A stretch of DNA of 64,000 nt from contig CABUHI010000006.1 in assembly GCA_902491345.1 (NCBI GenBank), positions 1 to 64,000 on the forward strand, given 5' to 3'. Position 1 is the first letter of the stretch; every line of letters starts with the position of its first letter. The notes under the pieces are model-generated. The model ran no database searches. It was not told the origin of the DNA and saw only the letters and a program-made list of their open reading frames with translations. A program made the translations under genes and the position numbers. This document shows, piece by piece, positions 51,618-59,051 of the stretch. This DNA comes from an uncultured Collinsella sp. Lineage in GTDB: Bacteria > Actinomycetota > Coriobacteriia > Coriobacteriales > Coriobacteriaceae.

Positions 51618-52259
51618 TTAGGCTGTTAGGTCGAGTTCGTAGAGAAAGCTTTCGCGCGGCATATTGTGGCGGCGTTCCTCGCGGTTGGCACGGTGCGTAG
51701 ACGTGCGCTTAAAGCCGTGCAGCTCGTAGAACTTCCACGAGCAGTTGGAGTCGGTGTACAGGTGCGCCCTTGTCGCCCCGCGCGAGGAAAGGTACGAGAC
51801 CGCGGCATCGAGCAACACCGAGCCAACGCCCAGGCCGTGGACATCTCGATCAACGGCAAGCAGCGTGACCTCGTTGTCGTGCGGCAACGGGCTGCTCTCG
51901 AGCAGGCGGTTGTTGGTTCGGATGGTTGCGCGCACAAACGAGAGATACTCGGCACAGACATCGGGCTCCAGCTCGCGCATCTGTGATAGCAGCGCGCGTT
52001 CGGTATCCATCCAATGCTCGTTGATAGTGACGCCGAAGCTCTGTCCTGCGCGTGCAAGCGCAATGCCGCGCGCCTCGCCGTCAATCACCGCAACCTGCGA
52101 AAACGTCGAGGACGAAAGGCAGTAGGCAAGGTCGCATGCGGCCTCAAGGCGGTTGTACTCATCGTTATCCGAATTGTTATGCCAAAGCTGTTGCAGAATC
52201 AGCGCGATGGCGTCGAAGTCTTCGGTATCAAACGGTCGGTAGAGAACCCGCGAGACCAT
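51618..52259 (-). CDS. GNAT-family acetyltransferase
   Basis: A 213-aa acetyltransferase. The acetyl-CoA loop is VDRDVHGLGVGSVLLDAAVSYL (R/Q-x-x-G-x-G/A), followed by HLYTDSNCSWKFYELHGFKR. The N-terminus (VLYRPFDTEDFDAIALILQQLWHN) is typical of RimI-like members. The substrate is unknown. AAAGAGG precedes the ATG. Confidence 0.88.
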   Translation of the reverse strand: MVSRVLYRPFDTEDFDAIALILQQLWHNNSDNDEYNRLEAACDLAYCLSSSTFSQVAVIDGEARGIALARAGQSFGVTINEHWMDTERALLSQMRELEPDVCAEYLSFVRATIRTNNRLLESSPLPHDNEVTLLAVDRDVHGLGVGSVLLDAAVSYLSSRGATRAHLYTDSNCSWKFYELHGFKRTSTHRANREERRHNMPRESFLYELDLTA

Positions 52260-52536
52260 GGTGCCTCTTTCTTTTGCGGATGCATATCGAGCACAGTTCT
52301 ACCACGCCATTGGCATCTAATTATGGTGCCCCTGTGTTCCATGAACTCACCGTGCCCGGTGCTGCGCCCATCCCCTCCGCGTGCAAACTTTTTCTGCACA
52401 TGCGCCCGTTGCGGGGTGCATCGATGCGCTCGATGCGCTACATTAAATCAGTATTTTCAATGCCGCTGCGCGAGCGCTGCAGATCGACGTATCACCGACT
52501 CACAGAGCACGGCGGCGTACCAGACAGGAGGACTGC

Positions 52537-54144
52537 ATGGGATCTGATGTGAAGATCGCACGCGCGTTGATCTCGGTTACCGATAAGACGGGCGTCGTCG
52601 ATTTCGCACGGACGCTGGTCGATGACTTTGGCGTCGAGATCATCTCTACGGGCGGCACGGCTCGTGCCATCGAGGACGCGGGCGTTCCCGTAACCCCCAT
52701 CGAGGAGTTCACGGGCTATCCCGAGATGATGGACGGCCGCGTTAAGACCCTGCACCCCAAGGTTCACGGCGCGCTGCTGGCCCGCCGCGATTCCGAGCAG
52801 CACATGCAGGAGGCCGCTCAGCACGGCATTAAGCTGATCGACCTGGTCGTCGTCAACCTGTACGAGTTCGAGAAGACCGTCGCCAACCCCGAGGTCACCT
52901 TCGCGGACGCCATCGAGCAAATCGACATCGGTGGCCCCTCCATGCTGCGCTCTGCCGCCAAGAACGCCACGAGCGTTACCGTCATTTCCGACCCTGCCGA
53001 CTATGACGCCGTCCTGGCCGAGATGCGCGAGACCGGCGGTTGCACCACGCTTTCCACCCGTCGTCGCCTGCAGGTGAAGGTCTACCAGACCACCGCTGCC
53101 TACGACACGGCTATTTCCCGTTGGCTTGCCGCCCAGGCAAGCGACGTGGCGGACACCTCTGCCAAGCTCGAGATCTCGCTGGAAAAGGTCGACGACCTGC
53201 GCTATGGCGAGAACCCGCAGCAGAAGGCCACGGTCTATCGCTTTGCCGAGGGCTGCGAGAACACCGCGAGCTCTCAGTTCCCGCTCGTGGGCTCCGAGCA
53301 GATCCAGGGCAAGCCGCTCAGCTACAACAACTATCTGGATGCCGACGCCGCCTGGAACCTGGTCCGCGAGTTCGACGAGCCGGCCTGCGTGATCCTCAAG
53401 CACCAGAACCCCTGCGGTTCCGCCGTCGCCGAGGACATCACGGCCGCCTACGACCGCGCCTTCGCCTGCGATCCCAAGAGCGCCTTCGGCGGCATCATCG
53501 CCTGCAACCGCGAGGTTCCCTATGAGCTGGTTGAGCACTTTGCCGATCAGAACAAGCAGTTCGTCGAGGTCATCATCGCCCCGAGTTATACCGCCGAGGC
53601 GCTCGAGCGCATGGCCAAGCGCCCCAACCTGCGCGTGCTGGCTACCGGCGGCGTGGACCACGGTGCCCAAGTGGAGCTGCGCTCCATCGACGGCGGCATG
53701 CTGGTGCAGGAAGTCGACCACGTGACCGAGGGTCCCGCGACCTTTACGTTCCCCACCGACCGCAAGCCCACCGACGCCGAGATGGCTGAGCTCGAGTTTG
53801 CCTGGAAGGTCTGCAAGGGCGTCAAGTCCAACGCCATCCTGGTCTCCAAAGGCAAGGCCGGCATTGGCATGGGCCCCGGCCAGCCCAACCGCGTTGACTC
53901 CGCACTGCTTGCCTGCGAGCGCGCCGAGGACTTCTGCGAGCGCGAGGGCGTGGAGAAGGGCGGCTTTGCCTGTGCAAGCGACGCGTTCTTCCCGTTCCGC
54001 GACAACGTCGACGTGCTTGCCGCGCACGGCGTGACCTGCATCATCCAGCCCGGCGGCTCCAAGCGTGACGACGAGAGCATCCAGGCCTGCAACGAGCATG
54101 GTATTGCGATGGTCTTCACCGGCGCCCGCCACTTCCGCCACTAA
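52537..54144 (+). CDS. purH: AICAR formyltransferase/IMP cyclohydrolase
   Basis: A 535-aa bifunctional enzyme for the last two purine steps. The N-terminal IMP cyclohydrolase domain (1-200) has ALISVTDKTGVVDFARTL, DGRVKTLHPKVHG and DLVVVNLYEFE. The formyltransferase domain (200-535) has YGENPQQKAT, LSYNNYLDADAAWNL, ILKHQNPCGSAV (catalytic Lys-His) and SDAFFPFRDNVD. CAGGAGG lies ahead of the ATG. It stands alone, not in a pur cluster. Confidence 0.97.
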   Translation: MGSDVKIARALISVTDKTGVVDFARTLVDDFGVEIISTGGTARAIEDAGVPVTPIEEFTGYPEMMDGRVKTLHPKVHGALLARRDSEQHMQEAAQHGIKLIDLVVVNLYEFEKTVANPEVTFADAIEQIDIGGPSMLRSAAKNATSVTVISDPADYDAVLAEMRETGGCTTLSTRRRLQVKVYQTTAAYDTAISRWLAAQASDVADTSAKLEISLEKVDDLRYGENPQQKATVYRFAEGCENTASSQFPLVGSEQIQGKPLSYNNYLDADAAWNLVREFDEPACVILKHQNPCGSAVAEDITAAYDRAFACDPKSAFGGIIACNREVPYELVEHFADQNKQFVEVIIAPSYTAEALERMAKRPNLRVLATGGVDHGAQVELRSIDGGMLVQEVDHVTEGPATFTFPTDRKPTDAEMAELEFAWKVCKGVKSNAILVSKGKAGIGMGPGQPNRVDSALLACERAEDFCEREGVEKGGFACASDAFFPFRDNVDVLAAHGVTCIIQPGGSKRDDESIQACNEHGIAMVFTGARHFRH

Positions 54145-54173
54145 GTTCCGCTTTGGGACAAAATAATCTCCGC

Positions 54174-54209
54174 AAAAGACGGCTGCTCCGTTTGGAGGGC
54201 CGTCTTTTT
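54174..54209 (+). terminator. Terminator of purH
   Basis: AAAAGACGGC and GCCGTCTTTT pair, with an inner CTCC/GGAG, and a T tract follows. A GTATAAG box (about 54210) immediately after is the likely -10 of the next gene. Confidence 0.88.
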
Positions 54210-54249
54210 GGTATAAGAGGACGGAATGACTAACACGAAAGGTACAACC

Positions 54250-54957
54250 ATGCCCCAGATTGATGATGCCGAGCTGTTTGGCAATGCCGAGGATCAGCGT
54301 GCGTACGAGGACTTTTGCGCCAATCAGGAGGCGGTCGAGAAGTTTACGCTCGACAAGCCCGCGCTTGTCTGCCGTTGGCGCATGTCCAATAAGAAGGTGC
54401 CCATGCTCAACCGCCACATTCGCGCACTGTCCGAGCGCTTGGTGCAGGGCGAGCCGCTTACCCATAACATGCTCAGCTGGGCCAAGCAGCACGTTGAGTG
54501 GTCGCTTGCCGAGGGCGATTACACCGCACGCGACGGCGTGCTCATGCTGGTGGTCGACGTCAACGGCAACGCCGCCATGACGGTGGGGGAGTACGAGCCG
54601 CTAACCGATACGTCGGCCAAGGCGCTACGTGCCCGCTCCGCCGAGGCCCGCTCCGAGGCCGACGAAACCGGCGTGGCGCCCGAGCTGCTCGCCGCCGTCG
54701 ATAACGGCGAGCTTGCCTTTGTGGCGCCAGCGGACGAGTGCCTGTGCGGCACGGCGACGCTCATCGAGCAGTTGGCCCAGACCAAGAACATCCCGGTCAC
54801 GCGCGTAGATATTCCCGCGCAGCTTAAGGGCGCGCTGTTCCTGGTGAGCGACGAGCATGGCGTGGTTCCCGCCGACGATACCGATGCCGCCGAGGCGGAC
54901 GCCGCCACGGTCGCCTTCTTTGCCGACGGCTACGAAAAGCTCCGCGCCCGTCGCTAA
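54250..54957 (+). CDS. Hypothetical protein, 235 aa
   Basis: A soluble acidic protein. The N-terminal half is helical (MPQIDDAELFGNAEDQRAYEDF ... LNRHIRALSERLVQGEPL), a middle block reads YTARDGVLMLVVDVNGNAAMTVG, and the C-terminal part has ECLCGTATLIEQLAQTKNIPV. No family is recognised. ATG 54250 with GAAAGG upstream is preferred over ATG 54226, which falls at the likely transcription start. It is monocistronic after purH. Confidence 0.75.
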   Translation: MPQIDDAELFGNAEDQRAYEDFCANQEAVEKFTLDKPALVCRWRMSNKKVPMLNRHIRALSERLVQGEPLTHNMLSWAKQHVEWSLAEGDYTARDGVLMLVVDVNGNAAMTVGEYEPLTDTSAKALRARSAEARSEADETGVAPELLAAVDNGELAFVAPADECLCGTATLIEQLAQTKNIPVTRVDIPAQLKGALFLVSDEHGVVPADDTDAAEADAATVAFFADGYEKLRARR

Positions 54958-54998
54958 ATGATTATTCTGGGACGGGGATTAAAGAATCATTTTGGTCC
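54957..54998. repeat. REP-like hairpin
   Basis: AAATGATT and AATCATTTT flank ATTCTGGGACGGGGATTAA. The outer arms begin at the stop codon of the preceding gene. GGGACGGGGATTAA strings of this kind recur in REP families of other bacteria (from general knowledge). Confidence 0.6.
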
Positions 54999-55136
54999 CC
55001 GCCACCGCTGCGAGTGCGAGGCGGACAAAACGCCCCCGCTCGCGAACAGTTCTGTCATCTTGGCACCGCGCGCGGTGCACACCTGCAGTTTCGCAGCCAT
55101 AATGGTGGCAAGACAACCAAGAGGGGAGCGGAATTC

Positions 55137-55808
55137 ATGGCGCTGATCTATATCGTTGAGGACGACGAGCCCATTCGTCGTGAGCTTGCCGATATCCTTG
55201 CCCGCGCCGGGTTTGAAATCGAGGTCTGCGAATCGTTTGAGCATGTCTCGCGCGATATTCTCGCCGCCGCGCCCGACCTGGTGCTGCTCGACCTCACGCT
55301 CCCTGTCAAAGACGGCCAGCATATCTGCCATGAGGTCCGTCACGAATCCGAGGTTCCCATCATCGTCCTCACTTCGCGCACGACCGAGATCGACGAGGTC
55401 ATGGCCATGACGCTCGGCGCGGACGACTTTGTTCCCAAGCCCTACAGCGCGCGCGTGCTCGTGGCCCGCATCAATGCCTTACTGCGTCGCACCGCGGCGG
55501 CGGGCGAGCGCAGCACGCTCGTCCACAAGGGGCTGGAGCTCGACCTCGCCCGCTCCATGGTCACCAACATGCAAACCGGCACCAGTACCGAGCTCACCAA
55601 AAACGAGCTGCGTATTCTCTCGCTGCTTCTGAGCCGTGCGGGCAAGATCGTCTCGCGCTCGGCCATCATGCAGGACCTGTGGGACTCCGACGCCTTCGTG
55701 GACGACAATACGCTCACCGTCAACATCAACCGCCTGCGCACCACGCTCGAAAAAATCGGCATCAAGGGGTATTTGACGACGCACCGCGGCCAGGGCTATT
55801 CGGTCTAG
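55137..55808 (+). CDS. OmpR-family response regulator (second system)
   Basis: A 223-aa regulator. Receiver 1-115 with VLLDLTLPVKDG (phospho-Asp), IIVLTSRTTE and DDFVPKPYSAR; output winged helix 125-223 (LTKNELRILSLLLSRAGKIVSR ... LTTHRGQGYSV). ATG 55137 follows GAGGGGAGCGG; the frame from 55014 is rejected. It pairs with the kinase that follows after nine bases. The type resembles BceR/GraR regulators, but no ABC transporter is adjacent. Confidence 0.92.
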   Translation: MALIYIVEDDEPIRRELADILARAGFEIEVCESFEHVSRDILAAAPDLVLLDLTLPVKDGQHICHEVRHESEVPIIVLTSRTTEIDEVMAMTLGADDFVPKPYSARVLVARINALLRRTAAAGERSTLVHKGLELDLARSMVTNMQTGTSTELTKNELRILSLLLSRAGKIVSRSAIMQDLWDSDAFVDDNTLTVNINRLRTTLEKIGIKGYLTTHRGQGYSV

Positions 55809-55817
55809 GGGCCGGCT

Positions 55818-56861
55818 ATGTCGTTTGCCAAATTCTTCAAAGATGCGCTGCTTCCCGTCGCCGTGTGGACGTGCGGCGTGCTGCTGAGCTGCTTTGTGCT
55901 GACGGTCGCCGGCGCACCCGTTTCCATCGTGATCGTGGCGGTCGGCGTGTCCTATATCTTTGGTATGCTCGGCATCGTGATCGAGTACGCGCGCCGTCGC
56001 CGTTTTCTGCGCCAGCTGGAGCGTGCGGCAGAGGAGCTCGAGAGTCCCGCATGGGTGCAGGAGATGGTGCAATGCCCGACCTATGCCGAGGGCAAGCTCG
56101 AGTACGAGGTCTTGCGCCGGGTGGGCAAAGCCGCTTGTGACGAGGTTGCCGAAGGCAGGCGTCAGACCGATGACTATCGCGACTATATCGAGAGCTGGGT
56201 CCACGAGGCCAAGCTGCCTCTGGCGGCAGCCCATCTGATTTTGGAAAACCTGGACGGCAGCGAAGATGACCTGTCGCGCGTAGATGACCTCGGTCGCGAG
56301 CTTGCCCGCGTGGAGCGCTATATCGACCAGGCGCTGTACTATGCGCGCTCGGAGGTTGTGGAGCGCGACTACTTGATTCGTCGCTGGGACCTTAAGACCT
56401 TGGTGACGGGCGCGAGTAAAGCCAGCGCCCGTGAGCTCATCGCGGCACACGTGGCGCCGGTGTGCGAGAACCTCGACTTTGAGGTCTTTACCGACGAAAA
56501 GTGGCTCGAGTTTATTCTGGGCCAGCTCATTCAGAACAGCATTAAATATGCGCGTGAGGACGGCGCAAAGATCGTGTTTTCGGGTGCGTTGCTGGACGAG
56601 GGCCTGGCGAGCGAGCGCATCGAGCTTACCGTCGCGGACAACGGCTGCGGCGTGAGCGCGGCCGACCTGCCGCGCGTGTTCGAGAAGGGTTTTACCGGCG
56701 ACAACGGCCGCACCACCAAGCGCGCAACGGGCATCGGCCTCTACCTGGTGGCGCGCCTGTGCTCCAAGATGGGCATCGACGTCACCGCAGCATCCGAACC
56801 CGGCGAAGGCTTCGTCGTAACGTTTGCCTTCTCAACCAACAAGTTCCAATACTTCGAGTAA
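55818..56861 (+). CDS. Sensor histidine kinase, BceS/GraS-like (intramembrane sensing)
   Basis: A 347-aa kinase. Two membrane helices in residues 8-55 with almost no loop between them, so no external sensor. The phosphorylation helix has YIESWVHEAKLPLAAAHLIL (His in the W-V-H-E-x-K-x-P form of the BceS group), then LIQNSIKYA, VADNGCGVS and GIGLYLVARLC. Such kinases usually sense through a partner ABC transporter, which would have to be encoded elsewhere. Confidence 0.9.
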   Translation: MSFAKFFKDALLPVAVWTCGVLLSCFVLTVAGAPVSIVIVAVGVSYIFGMLGIVIEYARRRRFLRQLERAAEELESPAWVQEMVQCPTYAEGKLEYEVLRRVGKAACDEVAEGRRQTDDYRDYIESWVHEAKLPLAAAHLILENLDGSEDDLSRVDDLGRELARVERYIDQALYYARSEVVERDYLIRRWDLKTLVTGASKASARELIAAHVAPVCENLDFEVFTDEKWLEFILGQLIQNSIKYAREDGAKIVFSGALLDEGLASERIELTVADNGCGVSAADLPRVFEKGFTGDNGRTTKRATGIGLYLVARLCSKMGIDVTAASEPGEGFVVTFAFSTNKFQYFE

Positions 56862-56891
56862 CGCACGCGGCAGACGCCCGCCCAAACAAAA

Positions 56892-56925
56892 CGTGCCGCC
56901 CCAAACGGGGCGGCACGCCATTTTT
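56892..56925 (+). terminator. Terminator after the second two-component system
   Basis: CGTGCCGCCCC/GGGGCGGCACG, 11 bp over AAAC, followed by CCATTTTT. Confidence 0.9.
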
Positions 56926-56958
56926 CCATCAGACAACTCGCTGAAGTAAGGTTGCGAA

Positions 56959-57050
56959 GGCCGCGGGGCCGGGAGGGGTTTCCACGGGCACATCCCGCAG
57001 CCGCAACGCGGCGAGGACGTGCCCGTGGAAACCCCGCAGGCCCCGCGGCC
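56959..57050. repeat. Long palindrome D at the end of the universal stress gene
   Basis: Arms 56959-56991 and 57019-57050 pair over about 32 bp with a small bulge (GGGAG against TGCG). The 27-nt centre (56992-57018) contains GCCGC-AAC-GCGGC. It stands 13 bases from the stop codon of the usp gene on the minus strand. The core differs from those of A/E and B/C. Confidence 0.85.
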
Positions 57051-57063
57051 GGTGGGAGCAACG

Positions 57064-57501
57064 CTACTTCACGACCAAAATGTCGCAGTCCGTGTTGCGC
57101 AGCAAAAACGTCGAAATCGAACCCAGCAGCGCATACTTGATCGAGGACAGGCCGCGGGCGCCGCAGAGCACCAGGTCGGGCTTAACCACGTCGAGCATCT
57201 CGTCCTTGAGCGTCTCGCGAATACGGCCGGCGCGAATCATGACCTCGACTTCGGGAATATCGGGATTGGCCTTGGCCTCTTCGAGCTGCTTGGCGATGGA
57301 GTTCTTAAATGCCTCCTCTAGGCCGTTGACCAGATCGACCGGATAGGAACCGGCGCTCTCGAGCGCCGTGGAATCGATAACGTGGCCGATGATTAGCTTG
57401 GCGCCGTTGTTCGCGGCGACCTTGATGGCGCGTGCGAGCACAAAATCCTGCTGCTCAGTACCGTCGAGTGAAACAAATACCTTGGTGTAGCCCTCGTTCA
57501 T
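57064..57501 (-). CDS. Universal stress protein
   Basis: A 145-aa UspA-family protein. KVFVSLDGTEQQDFVLARAI at the N-terminus and LVLCGARGLSSIKYALLGSIS at the C-terminus; the latter is the ATP-binding G-2x-G-9x-G-S loop, so it is an ATP-binding type. GGAGGAAACC precedes the ATG. It is monocistronic, with palindrome D at its end. Confidence 0.93.
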   Translation of the reverse strand: MNEGYTKVFVSLDGTEQQDFVLARAIKVAANNGAKLIIGHVIDSTALESAGSYPVDLVNGLEEAFKNSIAKQLEEAKANPDIPEVEVMIRAGRIRETLKDEMLDVVKPDLVLCGARGLSSIKYALLGSISTFLLRNTDCDILVVK

Positions 57502-57748
57502 GGTTTCCTCCTTGGTCTATCGCACGGGCGCGGGGCTCGTGCATCGGGCGGGCGCGGGCGCGTTGGCCGCCGGACACTTTATCTTGTTGCAGTTATACCC
57601 AAGGATTTGGGTTTGACCACTCGCAATTCTGTGAACGGGCGAGTTTTTTGGTAAGGGTAGGCGCAGGCGCGCCGCCAACGGTTGATAATGGGATATCGCC
57701 CGCACCGTCCGCAGACAATATCGGCGGGTGTCTAACGAGGGGGTCCCT

Positions 57749-58729
57749 TTGGATATTATCGAGCTTCTAAAATCTGCCTTCATGGGCCTGGTTGAGGGCA
57801 TCACCGAATGGCTGCCTGTTTCGTCGACCGGTCACATGATCTTGGTGGACGAGTTCGTCAAGATGAACGTGAGCGAGACGTTCTGGAATATGTTCCTGGT
57901 CGTGATTCAGCTCGGCGCCATTCTGGCCGTCTGTGTGCTGTTCTTCCATGAGCTCAATCCGTTCTCGCCCAGCAAGGGCAAGGAGGGCCGTCGCGACACC
58001 TGGGTGCTGTGGGGCAAGATTGTGCTCGGCTGCATTCCCGCCGCGGCGATCGGCCTGCCGCTCAACGACTGGATGGAGGAGCATTTCTACAATGCTCCCG
58101 TCGTGGCGCTGGCGCTCATTGTGTACGGCGTGCTGTTTATCGTGATCGAGAACTGGCGCGCGAGCAAGCGCGAGGAAATGGCCGTTGCCGGTTCGTTTGG
58201 TTCGCGTGCTGTGGTGTCAGGTGGACGTCCCGCCGGTGCGCACTTTGCGGCGCCCGCCGCGGCTGCCGCTGAGGATGAGGGCGATGACGAGGATTTGGAC
58301 TTTGGTTCCATCATCGCGCTCGAGGACCTAAGTTGGAAGACCGCACTGGGCATCGGATGCTTCCAGGTGCTCTCGCTGATTCCGGGCACGTCGCGCTCCG
58401 GTTCCACCATCATCGGCGGCCTGCTTTTGGGCTGCACGCGTTCGGTGGCGTCCAAGTTTACGTTCTTCCTGGCCATTCCCGTCATGTTTGGCGCGAGTGC
58501 GCTCAAGCTGGTCAAGTACTTCATCAAGGGCGGTACCTTTGGCGCCAACGAGATCGCCATCCTGGGCGTGGGCTGCGTTGTGGCCTTTGTGGTTTCGCTC
58601 ATCGCCATTAAGTGGCTCATGGGCTTCGTCCGCCGTCACGACTTCAAGTGCTTCGGCGTCTACCGCATCATTCTGGGCATCGTGGTGCTCGCGTACTTCT
58701 TCGTCTTGGAGCCCATGCTCGGCCTGTAA
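57749..58729 (+). CDS. uppP: Undecaprenyl-diphosphatase
   Basis: A 326-aa polytopic membrane enzyme (BacA family) that recycles undecaprenyl pyrophosphate and gives bacitracin resistance. VEGITEWLPVSSTGHMILV and PGTSRSGSTIIGGLLLG are its two active-site motifs. A TTG at 57749 is chosen as start: GAGGGGG is five to six bases upstream and homologues begin MDIIELLK; the GTG at 57728 lies upstream of that site. A ~50-residue Ala/Asp/Glu-rich insertion (about 150-200) makes it longer than the usual ~275 aa. Confidence 0.93.
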   Translation: MDIIELLKSAFMGLVEGITEWLPVSSTGHMILVDEFVKMNVSETFWNMFLVVIQLGAILAVCVLFFHELNPFSPSKGKEGRRDTWVLWGKIVLGCIPAAAIGLPLNDWMEEHFYNAPVVALALIVYGVLFIVIENWRASKREEMAVAGSFGSRAVVSGGRPAGAHFAAPAAAAAEDEGDDEDLDFGSIIALEDLSWKTALGIGCFQVLSLIPGTSRSGSTIIGGLLLGCTRSVASKFTFFLAIPVMFGASALKLVKYFIKGGTFGANEIAILGVGCVVAFVVSLIAIKWLMGFVRRHDFKCFGVYRIILGIVVLAYFFVLEPMLGL

Positions 58730-58744
58730 CTTGGTTGACGCTGC

Positions 58745-58844
58745 GCGGCGGCCAGAGCGACAACTTGTCATTCAAAGAGGGCGGCATGACCAAAAGGTCT
58801 ATGCCGCCCTCTTTTCATGCCAATTTGTTCGCTCTGGCCGCCGC
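58745..58844 (+). terminator. Nested long hairpin and terminator of uppP
   Basis: The inner stem (58774-58787 with 58801-58814, extended by GACC-AAAA-GGTC) is a strong terminator with a short T tract. It is enclosed by outer arms of 19-20 bp (58745-58763 with 58825-58844), one base unpaired. The two-level design resembles the other long gene-end palindromes. Confidence 0.8.
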
Positions 58845-58880
58845 TCGCTGCTGCTACCGTGACACCGGTGGCTCTGTGAT

Positions 58881-58912
58881 TGGTGCAATGAGGACAGGTT
58901 ACTTTGCGTCAA
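58881..58912. repeat. Single REP-like half
   Basis: GGACAGGTTACTTTGCGTC resembles the arm of the REPIN-like palindrome at 8321-8386. No inverted partner is nearby. It lies in the gap before pcrA; the rest of 58913-59051 holds only the presumed pcrA promoter and leader. Confidence 0.55.
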
Positions 58913-59051
58913 ATCCGCTGGGGCGGGCCTGACGGCGGCGCACAGAGTCGTGGTGTGATTTGCGTCGGTGTCCGCGCGGCTCGGTATACTAGTACGGCTC
59001 AAACTATGGCGCTGTCCGCAGGCGCGCCGTCCGTCAGATGAGGAGTCGCCC

